Below, piece after piece: positions 1-10,778 of a stretch of DNA of 64,000 nt. Origin of the DNA: Micromonospora sp. WMMA1363. Its GTDB lineage: Bacteria > Actinomycetota > Actinomycetes > Mycobacteriales > Micromonosporaceae. The position numbers and the translations under genes were made by a program. Position 1 is the stretch's first letter, and each line of letters begins with the position of its first letter. The notes under the pieces are model-generated. The model did no database searches, was not told where the DNA came from, and worked only from the letters and a program-made list of their open reading frames with translations. The stretch is from NCBI RefSeq assembly GCF_030345795.1, contig NZ_JAUALB010000001.1, positions 5,138,001-5,202,000 on the forward strand. The letters run 5' to 3'.

Positions 1-184
1 CGGCCCGGCGTCCTCGGCAGCCGGGAAAGGCGGTGGCGTTGATCACGCCGATCTGGCCGAACGCCCGTTCGGGCCACCGGGGCCGGCTTCGATCGTCTCC
101 GGCGAGAGATAGTGTCGACCGGTGTACCCCTCGTCCAGCCGGAACGAGGGGTGATCGTCGTGCCGCCGCCCTGGAAGTGATCAT

Positions 185-3100
185 ATGCTCACCGGACTCT
201 TCGCCGCCGCTCTGGCCGACCCGGCCCTCGCCCGGGCCCGGGACCTGGCGCGATCCGGTGCGGCCCAGGTCGACGGGCTCGACCTGACCGCCCCGCCGGC
301 GCTGCGCCCGTTCGCGGTCGCGGCCGTGGCAGCCGACCCGGACAGCGGCGACGGCGGGCTCGGGGGCGGCGCGGGCCGGCCGGTGCTCGCGGTCACCGCC
401 ACCAGCCGGGAGGCCGACGACCTCGTCTCGGGGCTGGGTAACCTGCTCCCGCCGGAACAGGTGGCTGTCTTCCCCTCCTGGGAGACGCTGCCGCACGAGC
501 GGCTCTCCCCACGCTCCGACACGGTCGGCCGACGGCTGGCCGTGCTGCGCCGGCTGGCCCACCCCGAGTCGACCGACGCGCACGGCCGCACCGGCCCGCT
601 GCGGGTGGTCGTCGCCCCGGTCCGCTCGCTGCTGCAACCGCAGCTCAAGGGCCTCGGCGACCTGGAGCCGGTGCGGCTGGCCGCCGGTGTCGAGGCCGAT
701 CTCGAACAGGTCTCCCGCCGACTTGCCGACCTGGCGTACGCCCGGGTCGACCTGGTCACCAAGCGCGGCGAGTTCGCGGTGCGCGGCGGCATCCTCGACG
801 TGTTTCCGCCCACCGACGAGCACCCTTCCCGGGTTGAGTTCTGGGGCGACGAAGTCGAGGAGATCCGTACCTTCGCCGTCGCCGACCAGCGCACCATCGA
901 GCAGGTTCCGCAGCTCTGGGCGCCGCCGTGCCGGGAACTGCTGCTGACCCCGTCGGTGCGCGAGCGCGCCGCCGTCCTCGCGCAGGAGCACCCGGAGCTG
1001 GCCGAGATCCTCGACAAGCTCGCCGAGGGCATCCCGGTCGAGGGCATGGAGTCGCTCGCCCCGGCGCTGATCGGCGTGGACTCGATGGAGCTTCTGCTGG
1101 ACACCATGCCGGCCGGCACCCACGTGCTGCTCTGCGACCCGGAGCGCATCCGCACCCGGGCGCACGACCTGGTCCGGACCTCGGAGGAGTTCCTTCAGGC
1201 CAGTTGGGCCGCGGCTGCCGTGGGTGGCGCGGCCCCGGTCGACCTCGGCGCCGCCGCGTTCCGGAGCCTCGCCAACATCCGCACCGCCGCCCGCGTCCTG
1301 GACCAGCCCTGGTGGACGGTGTCGCCGTTCGGGCTGGCCGAGCCGGTCGCCGCGCCGGCGCGGCAACCGTGGGAGGACGAGCCGGTCGAGGCCGACGTCA
1401 CCCCGGACGACGCGATCGCGGTGACCCTGGCGGCCCAGCCCGCGCCGCTCTACCACGGCGAGACCGCCCGGGTGGTCGAGGACCTCAAGCGCTGGGCCGG
1501 CGAGGGTTGGTCGATCGCGTTGGTCTTCGCGGGGCACGGCCCCGCCCAGCGGGCTGTCGAGGTGCTGCGCGACGCCGGCCTGGGCGCGCGGATGAGCGAG
1601 GAGGTGCCCACCGCGCCCGCCCCCGGGGAGCTGCTGGTCACCTGCGGGTCGCTGACCGGCGGCTTCGTCGACGAGGCGTCCCGGTTCGTGCTGCTCACCG
1701 GGGACGACCTCACCGGTGGCCGGGGCACCTCGACCCGGGACATGCGCAAAATGCCGAGCCGGCGGCGCAACACCATCGACCCGCTTGAGCTGAGAGCCGG
1801 CGACCACGTGGTGCACGAGCAGCACGGCATCGGCCGCTACGTCGAGCTGGTGCAGCGCACCGTCAACGGTGCCAGCCGGGAGTACCTGGTCATCGAGTAC
1901 GCCCCGAGTAAGCGCGGCCAGCCCGGCGACCGGCTCTTCGTCCCCACCGACCAGCTCGACCAGCTCTCCCGCTACGTCGGCGGTGAGCAGCCCGCCCTGC
2001 ACAAGATGGGTGGCTCGGACTGGCAGAAGTCCAAGGCCCGCGCCCGCAAGGCGGTCAAGGAGATCGCCGCCCAGCTGATCCAGCTCTATGCCGCCCGCAG
2101 GGCGTCCAAGGGGCACACCTTCGGGCCGGACACCCCGTGGCAGCGGGAGCTGGAGGACGCCTTCCCCTGGCAGGAGACGCCCGACCAGCTTGCCGCCATC
2201 GAGGAGGTCAAGCGGGACATGGAGCAGACCGTCCCGATGGACCGGTTGATCTGCGGCGACGTCGGGTACGGCAAGACCGAGATCGCCGTTCGCGCGGCGT
2301 TCAAGGCGGTGCAGGACGGCAAGCAGGTGGCGGTGCTGGTGCCCACCACGTTGCTGGTGCAGCAGCACTACAACACGTTCGCCGAGCGGATGAGCCAGTT
2401 CCCGGTGACCATCCGGCAGCTGTCCCGGTTCCAGACGCCGAGGGAGGCCGAGCAGACCCTGGCGATGGTCGCCGACGGCACCGCCGACATCGTCATCGGC
2501 ACCCACCGGCTGCTTCAGGCGGCCACCCGGTTCAAGTCCCTCGGCCTGGTCATCGTCGACGAGGAGCAGCGCTTCGGCGTCGAGCACAAGGAACACCTGA
2601 AGGCCATGCGGGCCGCCGTCGACGTGCTCAGCATGTCGGCCACCCCGATTCCCCGGACCCTGGAGATGGCGATCACCGGCATCCGGGAGATGTCCACCAT
2701 CGCCACCCCGCCGGAGGAGCGGCACCCGGTGCTCACCGCGGTCGGGGCGTACGACGAGCGGCAGGTGGCCGCCGCCGTCCACCGTGAGCTGCTCCGCGAC
2801 GGTCAGGTCTTCTACCTGCACAACCGGGTCGAGTCGATCGAGCGGGCGGCGCGGAAGCTGCGCGAGCTGGTGCCCGAGGCGCGGGTCGCGGTGGCGCACG
2901 GCCAGCTGGGCGAGGAGGCCCTGGAGAAGGTGATGGTCGGCTTCTGGGAGAAGGAGTTCGACGTCCTGGTCTGCACCACGATCGTGGAGTCCGGCATCGA
3001 CATCCCGAACGCCAACACCCTGATCGTGGAACGCGCCGACCTGCTCGGCCTGGCACAGCTGCACCAGATCCGCGGACGGGTGGGCCGGGGCCGGGAGCGG

Positions 3101-3847
3101 GCGTACGCCTACTTCCTCTACCCGCCGGACAAGCCGCTCACCGAGCACGCGCACGAGCGGTTGGCCACCATCGCCCAGCACACCGAGTTGGGCGCCGGCA
3201 TGTACGTGGCGATGAAGGACCTGGAGATCCGGGGCGCCGGCAACCTGCTCGGCGGCGAGCAGTCCGGCCACATCGAGGGGGTCGGCTTCGACCTGTACGT
3301 GCGGATGGTCGGCGAGGCGGTGCAGGCGTTCAAGGGCGAGCGCCCGGAGGAGGAGGCCGAGGTCAAGGTCGACCTGCCGGTGGACGCGCACCTGCCGCAC
3401 GACTACGTCGGCGTGGAACGGCTGCGGCTGGAGATGTACCGCAAGCTCGCCGAGGCTCGCGACGAGGAGCGGCTGCGCGAGGTGGTCGCCGAAATGACCG
3501 ACCGGTACGGCGAGCCGCCGGCCTCGGTGCAGAACCTGGTGGCGGTGGCCCGGTTCCGGCTGCTGGCCCGCCGCTACGGACTGACCGACGTTTCCATGCA
3601 GGGCAAGCACATCCGGTTCGGCCCGCTGCCGCTGCCCGACTCGAAGCAGCTGCGGCTCAAGCGCTACCACCCGGATTCGGTCTACAAGCAGGCGCTGGAC
3701 CAGGTCAGCGTGCCCCGGCCGAGCACCCGGCGAGTCGGCGGCGAGCCGCTGCGCGACCAGGCGTTGCTGGAGTGGTGTGCCCAACTGCTCAAGGATGTGC
3801 TGGGGGACCCGGAGGTGGCTCAGCCGGCCGGGGCGGGTGCCCGGTGA
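185..3847 (+). CDS. mfd: Transcription-repair coupling factor Mfd
   Basis: ATP-driven translocase that displaces RNA polymerase stalled at DNA lesions and recruits UvrA, coupling transcription to nucleotide excision repair. The 1220-residue product has full family length. An N-terminal UvrB-like half (GGILDVFPP near residue 200) is followed by the CarD-like polymerase-interaction domain (HVVHEQHGIGRYVEL, about 540). The SF2 motor has Walker A GDVGYGKTE near 693, DEEQ near 790 and GRVGRG near 963, and the C-terminal TRCF domain is present. The ATG at 185 has GGAAG at 173-177, seven bases upstream. The lipoprotein gene follows about 65 bases downstream on the same strand. Identification is secure. 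Confidence 0.97.
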   Translation: MLTGLFAAALADPALARARDLARSGAAQVDGLDLTAPPALRPFAVAAVAADPDSGDGGLGGGAGRPVLAVTATSREADDLVSGLGNLLPPEQVAVFPSWETLPHERLSPRSDTVGRRLAVLRRLAHPESTDAHGRTGPLRVVVAPVRSLLQPQLKGLGDLEPVRLAAGVEADLEQVSRRLADLAYARVDLVTKRGEFAVRGGILDVFPPTDEHPSRVEFWGDEVEEIRTFAVADQRTIEQVPQLWAPPCRELLLTPSVRERAAVLAQEHPELAEILDKLAEGIPVEGMESLAPALIGVDSMELLLDTMPAGTHVLLCDPERIRTRAHDLVRTSEEFLQASWAAAAVGGAAPVDLGAAAFRSLANIRTAARVLDQPWWTVSPFGLAEPVAAPARQPWEDEPVEADVTPDDAIAVTLAAQPAPLYHGETARVVEDLKRWAGEGWSIALVFAGHGPAQRAVEVLRDAGLGARMSEEVPTAPAPGELLVTCGSLTGGFVDEASRFVLLTGDDLTGGRGTSTRDMRKMPSRRRNTIDPLELRAGDHVVHEQHGIGRYVELVQRTVNGASREYLVIEYAPSKRGQPGDRLFVPTDQLDQLSRYVGGEQPALHKMGGSDWQKSKARARKAVKEIAAQLIQLYAARRASKGHTFGPDTPWQRELEDAFPWQETPDQLAAIEEVKRDMEQTVPMDRLICGDVGYGKTEIAVRAAFKAVQDGKQVAVLVPTTLLVQQHYNTFAERMSQFPVTIRQLSRFQTPREAEQTLAMVADGTADIVIGTHRLLQAATRFKSLGLVIVDEEQRFGVEHKEHLKAMRAAVDVLSMSATPIPRTLEMAITGIREMSTIATPPEERHPVLTAVGAYDERQVAAAVHRELLRDGQVFYLHNRVESIERAARKLRELVPEARVAVAHGQLGEEALEKVMVGFWEKEFDVLVCTTIVESGIDIPNANTLIVERADLLGLAQLHQIRGRVGRGRERAYAYFLYPPDKPLTEHAHERLATIAQHTELGAGMYVAMKDLEIRGAGNLLGGEQSGHIEGVGFDLYVRMVGEAVQAFKGERPEEEAEVKVDLPVDAHLPHDYVGVERLRLEMYRKLAEARDEERLREVVAEMTDRYGEPPASVQNLVAVARFRLLARRYGLTDVSMQGKHIRFGPLPLPDSKQLRLKRYHPDSVYKQALDQVSVPRPSTRRVGGEPLRDQALLEWCAQLLKDVLGDPEVAQPAGAGAR

Positions 3848-3912
3848 GCCGGGGTTCGGCGAGGCGTGGGTGGCGTCACAGCCGGGCAGGGCGGCGTGAG
3901 AGAGTGACCGGC

Positions 3913-4710
3913 ATGCGCGCTCGCCGTCTTGTCGCCGCCGCCAGCGTCGCGGCCCTCGCTGTCAGCTCTCTCGCCGGCTGCGGCCGGTCCGCGCCTGATG
4001 TCGCCGCGTACGTGGGTGAAACCACGTACCCGCTGAGCCGCGTCGATGCCATCTACGAGGACGCCCAGTCGACGTTCGAGGAGGTGGTGCGCCAGGAGGC
4101 GGTCCGGGCGGGGGGCACCCCGTCGCCGGAGCAACTGCGTGCCGACGTGACCCGGCAGGACGTGGTCAACCTGTTGGTCAGCCTCGAGCTGGGGCGGCGG
4201 ATCGTCGCGGCGAAGAACATCCAGGTGCCCGACCAGATCAGCCCGGAACAGCTCCAGCAGCAGCTGCGGGTGCCGGCCGCCGCCGAGTACACCCGGCTGT
4301 GGGGCGAGTGGGCCGACATGTCGCAGGTGCTCAGCCAGCAGCTCCCGGCGGGGGAGCTGAGCGACGATGCGGTGATGGCCGTGTACCGGGCGCTGCAGCA
4401 GCCGGCGGGGCTGGAGCCGGGCATGAGCGTGGAGCAGGTCCGGCAGCTCTTCGGTGACGGTGGCTTCGTCCGCGCTGGTGCCGCGCTCAGCGTCGCCCTC
4501 CAGGAGGAGGCGGAACGGGCGAGTACGTCGATCAACCCGCGCTACCAGCCGATCGGCGTGCCGTCCGTGGTCAGCAACGGCCAAGCGCTGATCTTCTACT
4601 CGTTGCCGTACATCGACACGGATGGCCCGGTCACCGACATCTCCACCCCCGAGCCGCTGCCGTCGGTCGAGCCGACCGGCGCCGACGCGACCGAGCCGGT
4701 CGCCGGCTGA
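3913..4710 (+). CDS. SurA N-terminal-like lipoprotein
   Basis: Predicted exported lipoprotein of 265 residues. The N-terminus MRARRLVAAASVAALAVSSL is a type II signal peptide ending in lipobox LAGC, so the mature protein should be lipidated and held outside the membrane. The rest is mostly helical with a SurA/trigger-factor-like N-terminal pattern, suggesting chaperone or peptidyl-prolyl isomerase ancestry. No parvulin catalytic domain is visible, so function is inferred only. A GTG at 3904 is an alternative start nine bases upstream. The stop is two bases before mazG, so the genes are probably cotranscribed. The mfd-lipoprotein-mazG order is familiar from actinomycetes. Confidence 0.8.
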   Translation: MRARRLVAAASVAALAVSSLAGCGRSAPDVAAYVGETTYPLSRVDAIYEDAQSTFEEVVRQEAVRAGGTPSPEQLRADVTRQDVVNLLVSLELGRRIVAAKNIQVPDQISPEQLQQQLRVPAAAEYTRLWGEWADMSQVLSQQLPAGELSDDAVMAVYRALQQPAGLEPGMSVEQVRQLFGDGGFVRAGAALSVALQEEAERASTSINPRYQPIGVPSVVSNGQALIFYSLPYIDTDGPVTDISTPEPLPSVEPTGADATEPVAG

Positions 4711-4712
4711 CC

Positions 4713-5702
4713 ATGTCGGCGCGGATCGTCCTGCTGGTCACCTCGCCCCGCCTGCCAGCCGGCCTGCTCACGGCGGCCGCCTGGGACGTCGTCCGTCGGC
4801 ACCCGGTGCTGACCGGGGCGGAGAGCGAGCTGGCGACGGCGCTCCGCGCGGCGGGCGCCGAGGTGACCCTGGTCGACGGCCCGGCCACCCAGGCGTTGCT
4901 GGACACGGTCGCCGCCCACGGCACCGCGGTCTGGCTCGCCGGCCCGACCGGCGACGAGTCCCTCGCCCGGGAGCTGGGCCTGCGGTTGGCACGCCAGCCG
5001 GGGCTCGCCGAGCTGGAGCTGATGTACGGCTCGTGGGATCCGCCCGGTGCCCGGTTGCTCGACGCGGTGGCGGTGATGGACCGTCTGGCCTCACCCGGCG
5101 GTGACCCGTGGAAGCGGGCGCAGACCCACCGCAGCCTCGCCGGCTTCCTGCTGGAGGAGTGTTACGAGGCGTACGACGCGATCAGCGCCGGGGACACCGA
5201 CGCGTTGCGTGAGGAACTGGGGGACGTGCTGCTCCAGGTGGTGCTCCACGCCCGGCTCGCCGAGGAACGTCCCGAGGGGGAGCGGTGGACCGTCGACGAC
5301 GTGGCCGGTGGCCTGGTGGACAAGATGGTCCGGCGTAACCCGCACGTCTTCGCGGGTGAGCAGGCGGGCACGCTGGAGGAGATCGAGGCTAGCTGGGAGC
5401 GGATCAAGCGGGCCGAGAAGGCACGCGACTCGGTGCTGGACGGCATCGCCATGAGCCAGCCCGCTCTCGCCCTGGCCGCCAAGATTCTCGACCGGGCCGC
5501 CCGGGTCGGCTTGGCGGTCCCACCCCCGCTGGCCGATTCGCAGGTCGACCCGGAGGCCCGTCTCGGTGCCAGCCTCCTCGCCACGGTCGCGGCGGCCCGC
5601 GAGGCGGAACTCGACCCTGAGGCGGCCCTCCGCCGCGCCACCCTGGCCTACGCCGAAGCGGTCCGGGCCGCCGAACGCGCTGCCCTGTCCGACTCGCATT
5701 GA
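4713..5702 (+). CDS. mazG: Nucleoside triphosphate pyrophosphohydrolase MazG
   Basis: Hydrolyses (d)NTPs to the monophosphate and pyrophosphate, a housecleaning and stress role in the cytoplasm. The product is 329 residues. The MazG fold starts near residue 130 (DPWKRAQTHRSLAGFLLEE) and shows the metal-binding acidic pairs in EECYEAYDAI and REELGDVLLQ. The N-terminal 110 residues are an extra alpha/beta region typical of actinobacterial MazG. The ATG begins two bases after the lipoprotein stop, indicating an operon. No lesion is visible. Confidence 0.93.
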   Translation: MSARIVLLVTSPRLPAGLLTAAAWDVVRRHPVLTGAESELATALRAAGAEVTLVDGPATQALLDTVAAHGTAVWLAGPTGDESLARELGLRLARQPGLAELELMYGSWDPPGARLLDAVAVMDRLASPGGDPWKRAQTHRSLAGFLLEECYEAYDAISAGDTDALREELGDVLLQVVLHARLAEERPEGERWTVDDVAGGLVDKMVRRNPHVFAGEQAGTLEEIEASWERIKRAEKARDSVLDGIAMSQPALALAAKILDRAARVGLAVPPPLADSQVDPEARLGASLLATVAAAREAELDPEAALRRATLAYAEAVRAAERAALSDSH

Positions 5703-5783
5703 TCATTATGTGACGGGTGGGCAGGGCCCGCCACCGGCTACCTGATCGGTCGGCGGCCGGGCGGTGATCGGTAGGGTTCTCCC

Positions 5784-7403
5784 ATGCAGGAGTTCACGGG
5801 GTTGGCCGAACGGGTCGTCGAAGCGCTGCTTGCGTCGTGGCCGGGAGTGGCCACCGCGGCGGGGGACCATCGGTACGACGACCGGTTGCCGGACCTGTCT
5901 GCTGATGCTGTCGCCGCTGACCGGGCGATGTTGCGGGACGCCGCTGACGCGTTGTCCGAGGTGGACGATGATGCTCTCGACGTCGACGACCGGGTGGACC
6001 ACGCCCTGCTGACCGCCCTGGTGGACCGGGGGCTGTTCGAGTCAGACGAGATCCGTTCGCACGAGTGGGATCCGCTGCGGCACAATCCGGGCGGGCTGCT
6101 GTACGCGCTCGTCGCCCGCCCGTACGCCCCGGTCGAGGTCCGGCTGGACAGCCTGGCCGGCCGGCTGGCGGCCGTACCGGACGCCCTCGCCACCGCGCGG
6201 GCGACCTTGCGGGACATGCCGCGGATCCACGCCGAGACGGCGGTCGTCCAGTTCACCGGCACCGCGGCGCTGATCCGGGACGAGGTGCCGGTGTTGCTCG
6301 ACGCGGCGCCCACCCGGCACGACCGGGTCGCGCCGGCCGCCGCCGGGGCGATCGCCGCCGTCGAGGAGTTCGTGGCGTGGCTGCGCGCCGGCCTTGCCGC
6401 CGACGCCGGGCCCGGCCGGGACCCCCGCCTGGGGCGCCGTCGCTGGGAGGCCCGGCTGTGGCACACGCTCGACACCGAGCTGGGCGCCGCCGAGATTCAG
6501 CGCCGTGCCTGGGCGAACCTGGACCGCGTCACCGAGGAGATCCGAGCGGCGGCCGTCGAGCTGGTCGGCGGCCCGGCCGACGACGAGACGGTGCGCCGGG
6601 CACTGGATCTGCTCGCCGCCGAGCACCCGGACGACCACACGATCGTCGACCTCGCCTCGATCACGCTCGACGAGGCGGCGGGTTTCGTTCGTGCCCACGA
6701 CCTGGTGAGCCTGGTCGACGACTCGTGCGTGATCCAGGTGATGCCGGAGTTCGCCCGGGGCGTGGCGGCGGCGTACTGCGACTCGCCGGGCGCCCTGGAG
6801 TCGGCGGACGTGCCGACCTTCTACTGCATCGCACCCACCCCGACGGACTGGCCGGCGCACCGGGTCGAGTCGTTCTACCGCGAGTACAACGACCACATGA
6901 TCCGCAACCTCACCGTGCACGAGGCGATGCCCGGACACTTCCTTCAGCTCGCGCACGCCCGTCGGCATGTCGGCAACACCCGGGTCCGGGCGCTGGCCCG
7001 GTCCGGCCCGTTCATCGAGGGCTGGGCGGTCTACGCGGAGGAGCTGATGGCCGCCCGCGGCTTCGGTGGCGTGCCGGTGCGGTTGCAGCAGCTCAAGATG
7101 CAGCTGCGGATGACCATCAACGCCCTGCTCGACCAGCTCGTGCACGGCGACGGAGTCACCGAGGAGGACGCGATGGCGCTGATGACCGGGCGCGGCTTCC
7201 AGGAGGAGGGGGAGGCCGCCGGCAAGTGGCGTCGCGCGCTGCTCACCTCGACGCAACTGTCCACGTACTTCGTTGGCTACAGCGAGGTGGCTGAGATCGC
7301 CGCGGCTCGTCCTGACGGCGTGTCCGTCCGGGACTGGCACGACGCGATGCTCGCCCACGACTGCCCACCCCCGCGCCACCTGCGCGCTCTGCTGGGGGTG
7401 TAG
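5784..7403 (+). CDS. DUF885 family putative metallohydrolase
   Basis: Protein of 539 residues of the DUF885 family, whose members are thought to be zinc carboxypeptidase-like enzymes. The zinc-binding signature reads HEAMPGH near residue 378, and a distal EGWAVYAEEL motif at about 413 supplies the expected third ligand. No signal peptide is seen, so a cytoplasmic location is likely. The start ATG at 5784 lies about 80 bases after mazG on the same strand. Substrate is unknown; the family call is firm, the enzymatic role is inferred. Confidence 0.88.
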   Translation: MQEFTGLAERVVEALLASWPGVATAAGDHRYDDRLPDLSADAVAADRAMLRDAADALSEVDDDALDVDDRVDHALLTALVDRGLFESDEIRSHEWDPLRHNPGGLLYALVARPYAPVEVRLDSLAGRLAAVPDALATARATLRDMPRIHAETAVVQFTGTAALIRDEVPVLLDAAPTRHDRVAPAAAGAIAAVEEFVAWLRAGLAADAGPGRDPRLGRRRWEARLWHTLDTELGAAEIQRRAWANLDRVTEEIRAAAVELVGGPADDETVRRALDLLAAEHPDDHTIVDLASITLDEAAGFVRAHDLVSLVDDSCVIQVMPEFARGVAAAYCDSPGALESADVPTFYCIAPTPTDWPAHRVESFYREYNDHMIRNLTVHEAMPGHFLQLAHARRHVGNTRVRALARSGPFIEGWAVYAEELMAARGFGGVPVRLQQLKMQLRMTINALLDQLVHGDGVTEEDAMALMTGRGFQEEGEAAGKWRRALLTSTQLSTYFVGYSEVAEIAAARPDGVSVRDWHDAMLAHDCPPPRHLRALLGV

Positions 7404-8858
<1,455 letters not shown>

Positions 8859-8889
8859 CCGACGCGAGGCCTTGGGGAGGGGTGTGAGG

Positions 8890-9522
8890 ATGCAGCAGCG
8901 CCGCACGCCGGGTGGTCAGCGTCCCGCCCGTCGGCCGGCTCGGACCGGCCGGCCGGTCCGAGCCCGTGGTGCCCGGCCGGTCGGGGAGGGCAGCGGGCGC
9001 GCCGAGTCGCGGGCGACCGCCGGTCGCGCTCCGAGCGCGGCCCGGCCCACCGAGGGCGTCCGCTCGGCGAACCGGCCGGCCGCCCGGCGGGCGGCCGGCG
9101 GCGGTGTCAAGCGGCTCTCCGCACCCCACCCCCGACACTTCACCGGGCGTGCCACCGTGCTGTTCGCGGTGCTGATCGCGCTCGCCCTGGGTTACACCTA
9201 CCCAGTCCGGGTGTACCTTGACCAGCAGGCCGACATCGCCCGGATGGAGGCCGCCCAGGCGGCCCAACGGGCGGAGATCGAGAAGCTGGCCGACAAGGCC
9301 GCCAAGTGGCAGGACGAGAAGTACATCGAGGCCAAGGCTCGGGAACGGTTCTTCATGGGTCGTCCCGGCGAAAAGATCATGGTGGTGCTGCGCGACCCGG
9401 ACGGTGCCGCCCGGGACGCCGGCCGGCCCGCCGGCGCGGCCGATCCGGGCGCTTCCGATCCCTGGTACGACACGCTCTGGTCGAGCGTGGCGGCCGCCAA
9501 CGGAGACCGGCCCGACGCCTGA
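8890..9522 (+). CDS. FtsB/DivIC septum formation initiator
   Basis: Small bitopic divisome protein of 210 residues, expected to join FtsL and FtsQ at the septum and help activate septal wall synthesis. A long Arg/Ala/Pro-rich cytoplasmic tail (residues 1-85) precedes one membrane helix (about 88-104, ATVLFAVLIALALGY) and a coiled coil (about 107-140, EKLADKAAKWQDEKYIEAKA). The EKYIEAKARERF-GRPGE block is characteristic of the family. An in-frame GTG at 8884 is an alternative start. Position after eno and before DUF501 supports the call. Confidence 0.9.
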   Translation: MQQRRTPGGQRPARRPARTGRPVRARGARPVGEGSGRAESRATAGRAPSAARPTEGVRSANRPAARRAAGGGVKRLSAPHPRHFTGRATVLFAVLIALALGYTYPVRVYLDQQADIARMEAAQAAQRAEIEKLADKAAKWQDEKYIEAKARERFFMGRPGEKIMVVLRDPDGAARDAGRPAGAADPGASDPWYDTLWSSVAAANGDRPDA

Positions 9523-9529
9523 ATTCCGG

Positions 9530-10117
9530 ATGAACCGCGCCGACCGAGGAATGAGCAGCGTGACAGTCGTACCACCGCAGGAGCCGGCGGCGGCCTCCGT
9601 GCCCCTGCCGCAGCGGGAGCCGTCCACCGAGGCCGACCTGGCCGCCGTGGCCGCCCAACTCGGACGTCCACCCAGGGGGACCCGGGCGGTGGCCCACCGG
9701 TGCCCGTGCGGCCTGCCCGACGTGGTGGAGACGACGCCGCGCCTGGCTGACGGCACGCCCTTCCCGACGTTGTTCTATCTGACCTGTCCCCGCGCGACGG
9801 CCGCGTGCAGCCGGCTGGAGTCGGCCGGGCTGATGAAGGAGATGGCGGATCGGCTCGCGGAGGATCCGGAGCTGGCCGCGCACTACCGGGCCGCGCACGA
9901 GGACTACCTGGCCCGGAGGGAGTCGATCGACCAGGTGCCGGAGATCGCCGGTATCTCGGCCGGTGGGATGCCGGGCCGGGTGAAGTGCCTGCACGTGCAC
10001 CTCGGGCACGCGCTCGGCGCCGGACCGGGGGTCAACCCGTTCGGCGACGAGACGCTGGGGCTGGTCGAGCCGTGGTGGGCCGCCGGGCGGTGCGTGGACG
10101 TGCCGGCGGGCGAATGA
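9530..10117 (+). CDS. DUF501 domain protein
   Basis: Conserved actinobacterial protein of about 195 residues. The DUF501 core is visible from about residue 35: a CGLPDVVETTPRLADGTPFP segment, then YLTCPRATAACSRLE, and a C-terminal CLHVHLGHALGAGPGVNPFG block whose conserved Cys and His residues could bind metal. No function is established. Starts at 9530 (ATG), 9551 (ATG) and 9560 (GTG) share the frame; the ones at 9551 and 9560 may be closer to the conserved region. It sits between the FtsB-type gene and ppx, the canonical neighbourhood, with the acetyltransferase inserted between it and ppx. Confidence 0.85.
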   Translation: MNRADRGMSSVTVVPPQEPAAASVPLPQREPSTEADLAAVAAQLGRPPRGTRAVAHRCPCGLPDVVETTPRLADGTPFPTLFYLTCPRATAACSRLESAGLMKEMADRLAEDPELAAHYRAAHEDYLARRESIDQVPEIAGISAGGMPGRVKCLHVHLGHALGAGPGVNPFGDETLGLVEPWWAAGRCVDVPAGE

Positions 10118-10118
10118 G

Positions 10119-10631
10119 ATGACCGCCGCTGACGAGATCGTGGTGCGGCGCGCCCGGACGACCGATGTCCGTGGCATCCGACGCCTGGTCGACACGTACA
10201 CGGACGACCGGCGGCTGCTGGGCAAGGCGACCGTCACGCTCTACGAGGACGTGCAGGATTTCCGGGTCGCGGTCGCGCCGGACGGCACGGTGATCGGCTG
10301 CGGGGCGCTGCACGTCCTGTGGGAGGACCTGGCCGAGATCCGTACGGTCGCCGTCGACCCGGCCTGCCGTGGCCGCAAGATCGGCCAACGGATCGTCGGC
10401 GGCCTGATCGACGAGGCCCGGGAACTCGGCGTGGCGCGGATCTTCGTGCTCACCTTCGAGACGAGCTTCTTCGGCTCGTTCGGGTTCACGGAGATCGACG
10501 GGGCGCCGGTGCCGCAGCTGGTCTACGAGCAGTTGCTGCGCTCGTACGACGAGGGTGTCGCCGAGTTCCTCGACCTGGAACGGGTCAAGCCGAACACCCT
10601 CGGCAACACTCGGATGCTGCTGCGCCTCTGA
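10119..10631 (+). CDS. Amino-acid N-acetyltransferase, short N-acetylglutamate synthase type
   Basis: GNAT acetyltransferase of 170 residues resembling the short actinobacterial N-acetylglutamate synthases (Rv2747 type), which make the first committed intermediate of arginine synthesis. The acetyl-CoA signature is VDPACRGRKIGQRIVGGLI near residues 85-103, followed by FETSFFGSFGFTEID. No amino-acid kinase domain is present, as in this class. The ATG begins one base after the DUF501 stop codon, so the two are probably translated together. Role in arginine synthesis is inferred from resemblance, since no other arg genes are nearby. Confidence 0.8.
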   Translation: MTAADEIVVRRARTTDVRGIRRLVDTYTDDRRLLGKATVTLYEDVQDFRVAVAPDGTVIGCGALHVLWEDLAEIRTVAVDPACRGRKIGQRIVGGLIDEARELGVARIFVLTFETSFFGSFGFTEIDGAPVPQLVYEQLLRSYDEGVAEFLDLERVKPNTLGNTRMLLRL

Positions 10632-10778
10632 CCGCCTCGCCGCCCGTCCGGGTGTGTCTGATTCCCCCGTCCCGACGCGCCTGATGATCGTTTGCTGCCG
10701 TGCCGGTCGTGTCGGACCTTCGGGGCCGGCGCGCCGTCGTCTGATCGGGCGCATCCGGCCTGCCGTAGGGTTGCGGGC

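Noticed and set aside
181..1155. Long open frame antisense to mfd
   Set aside because: It is the usual high-GC shadow of a real gene: Ser/Arg-rich, no domain, opposite a secure mfd reading.
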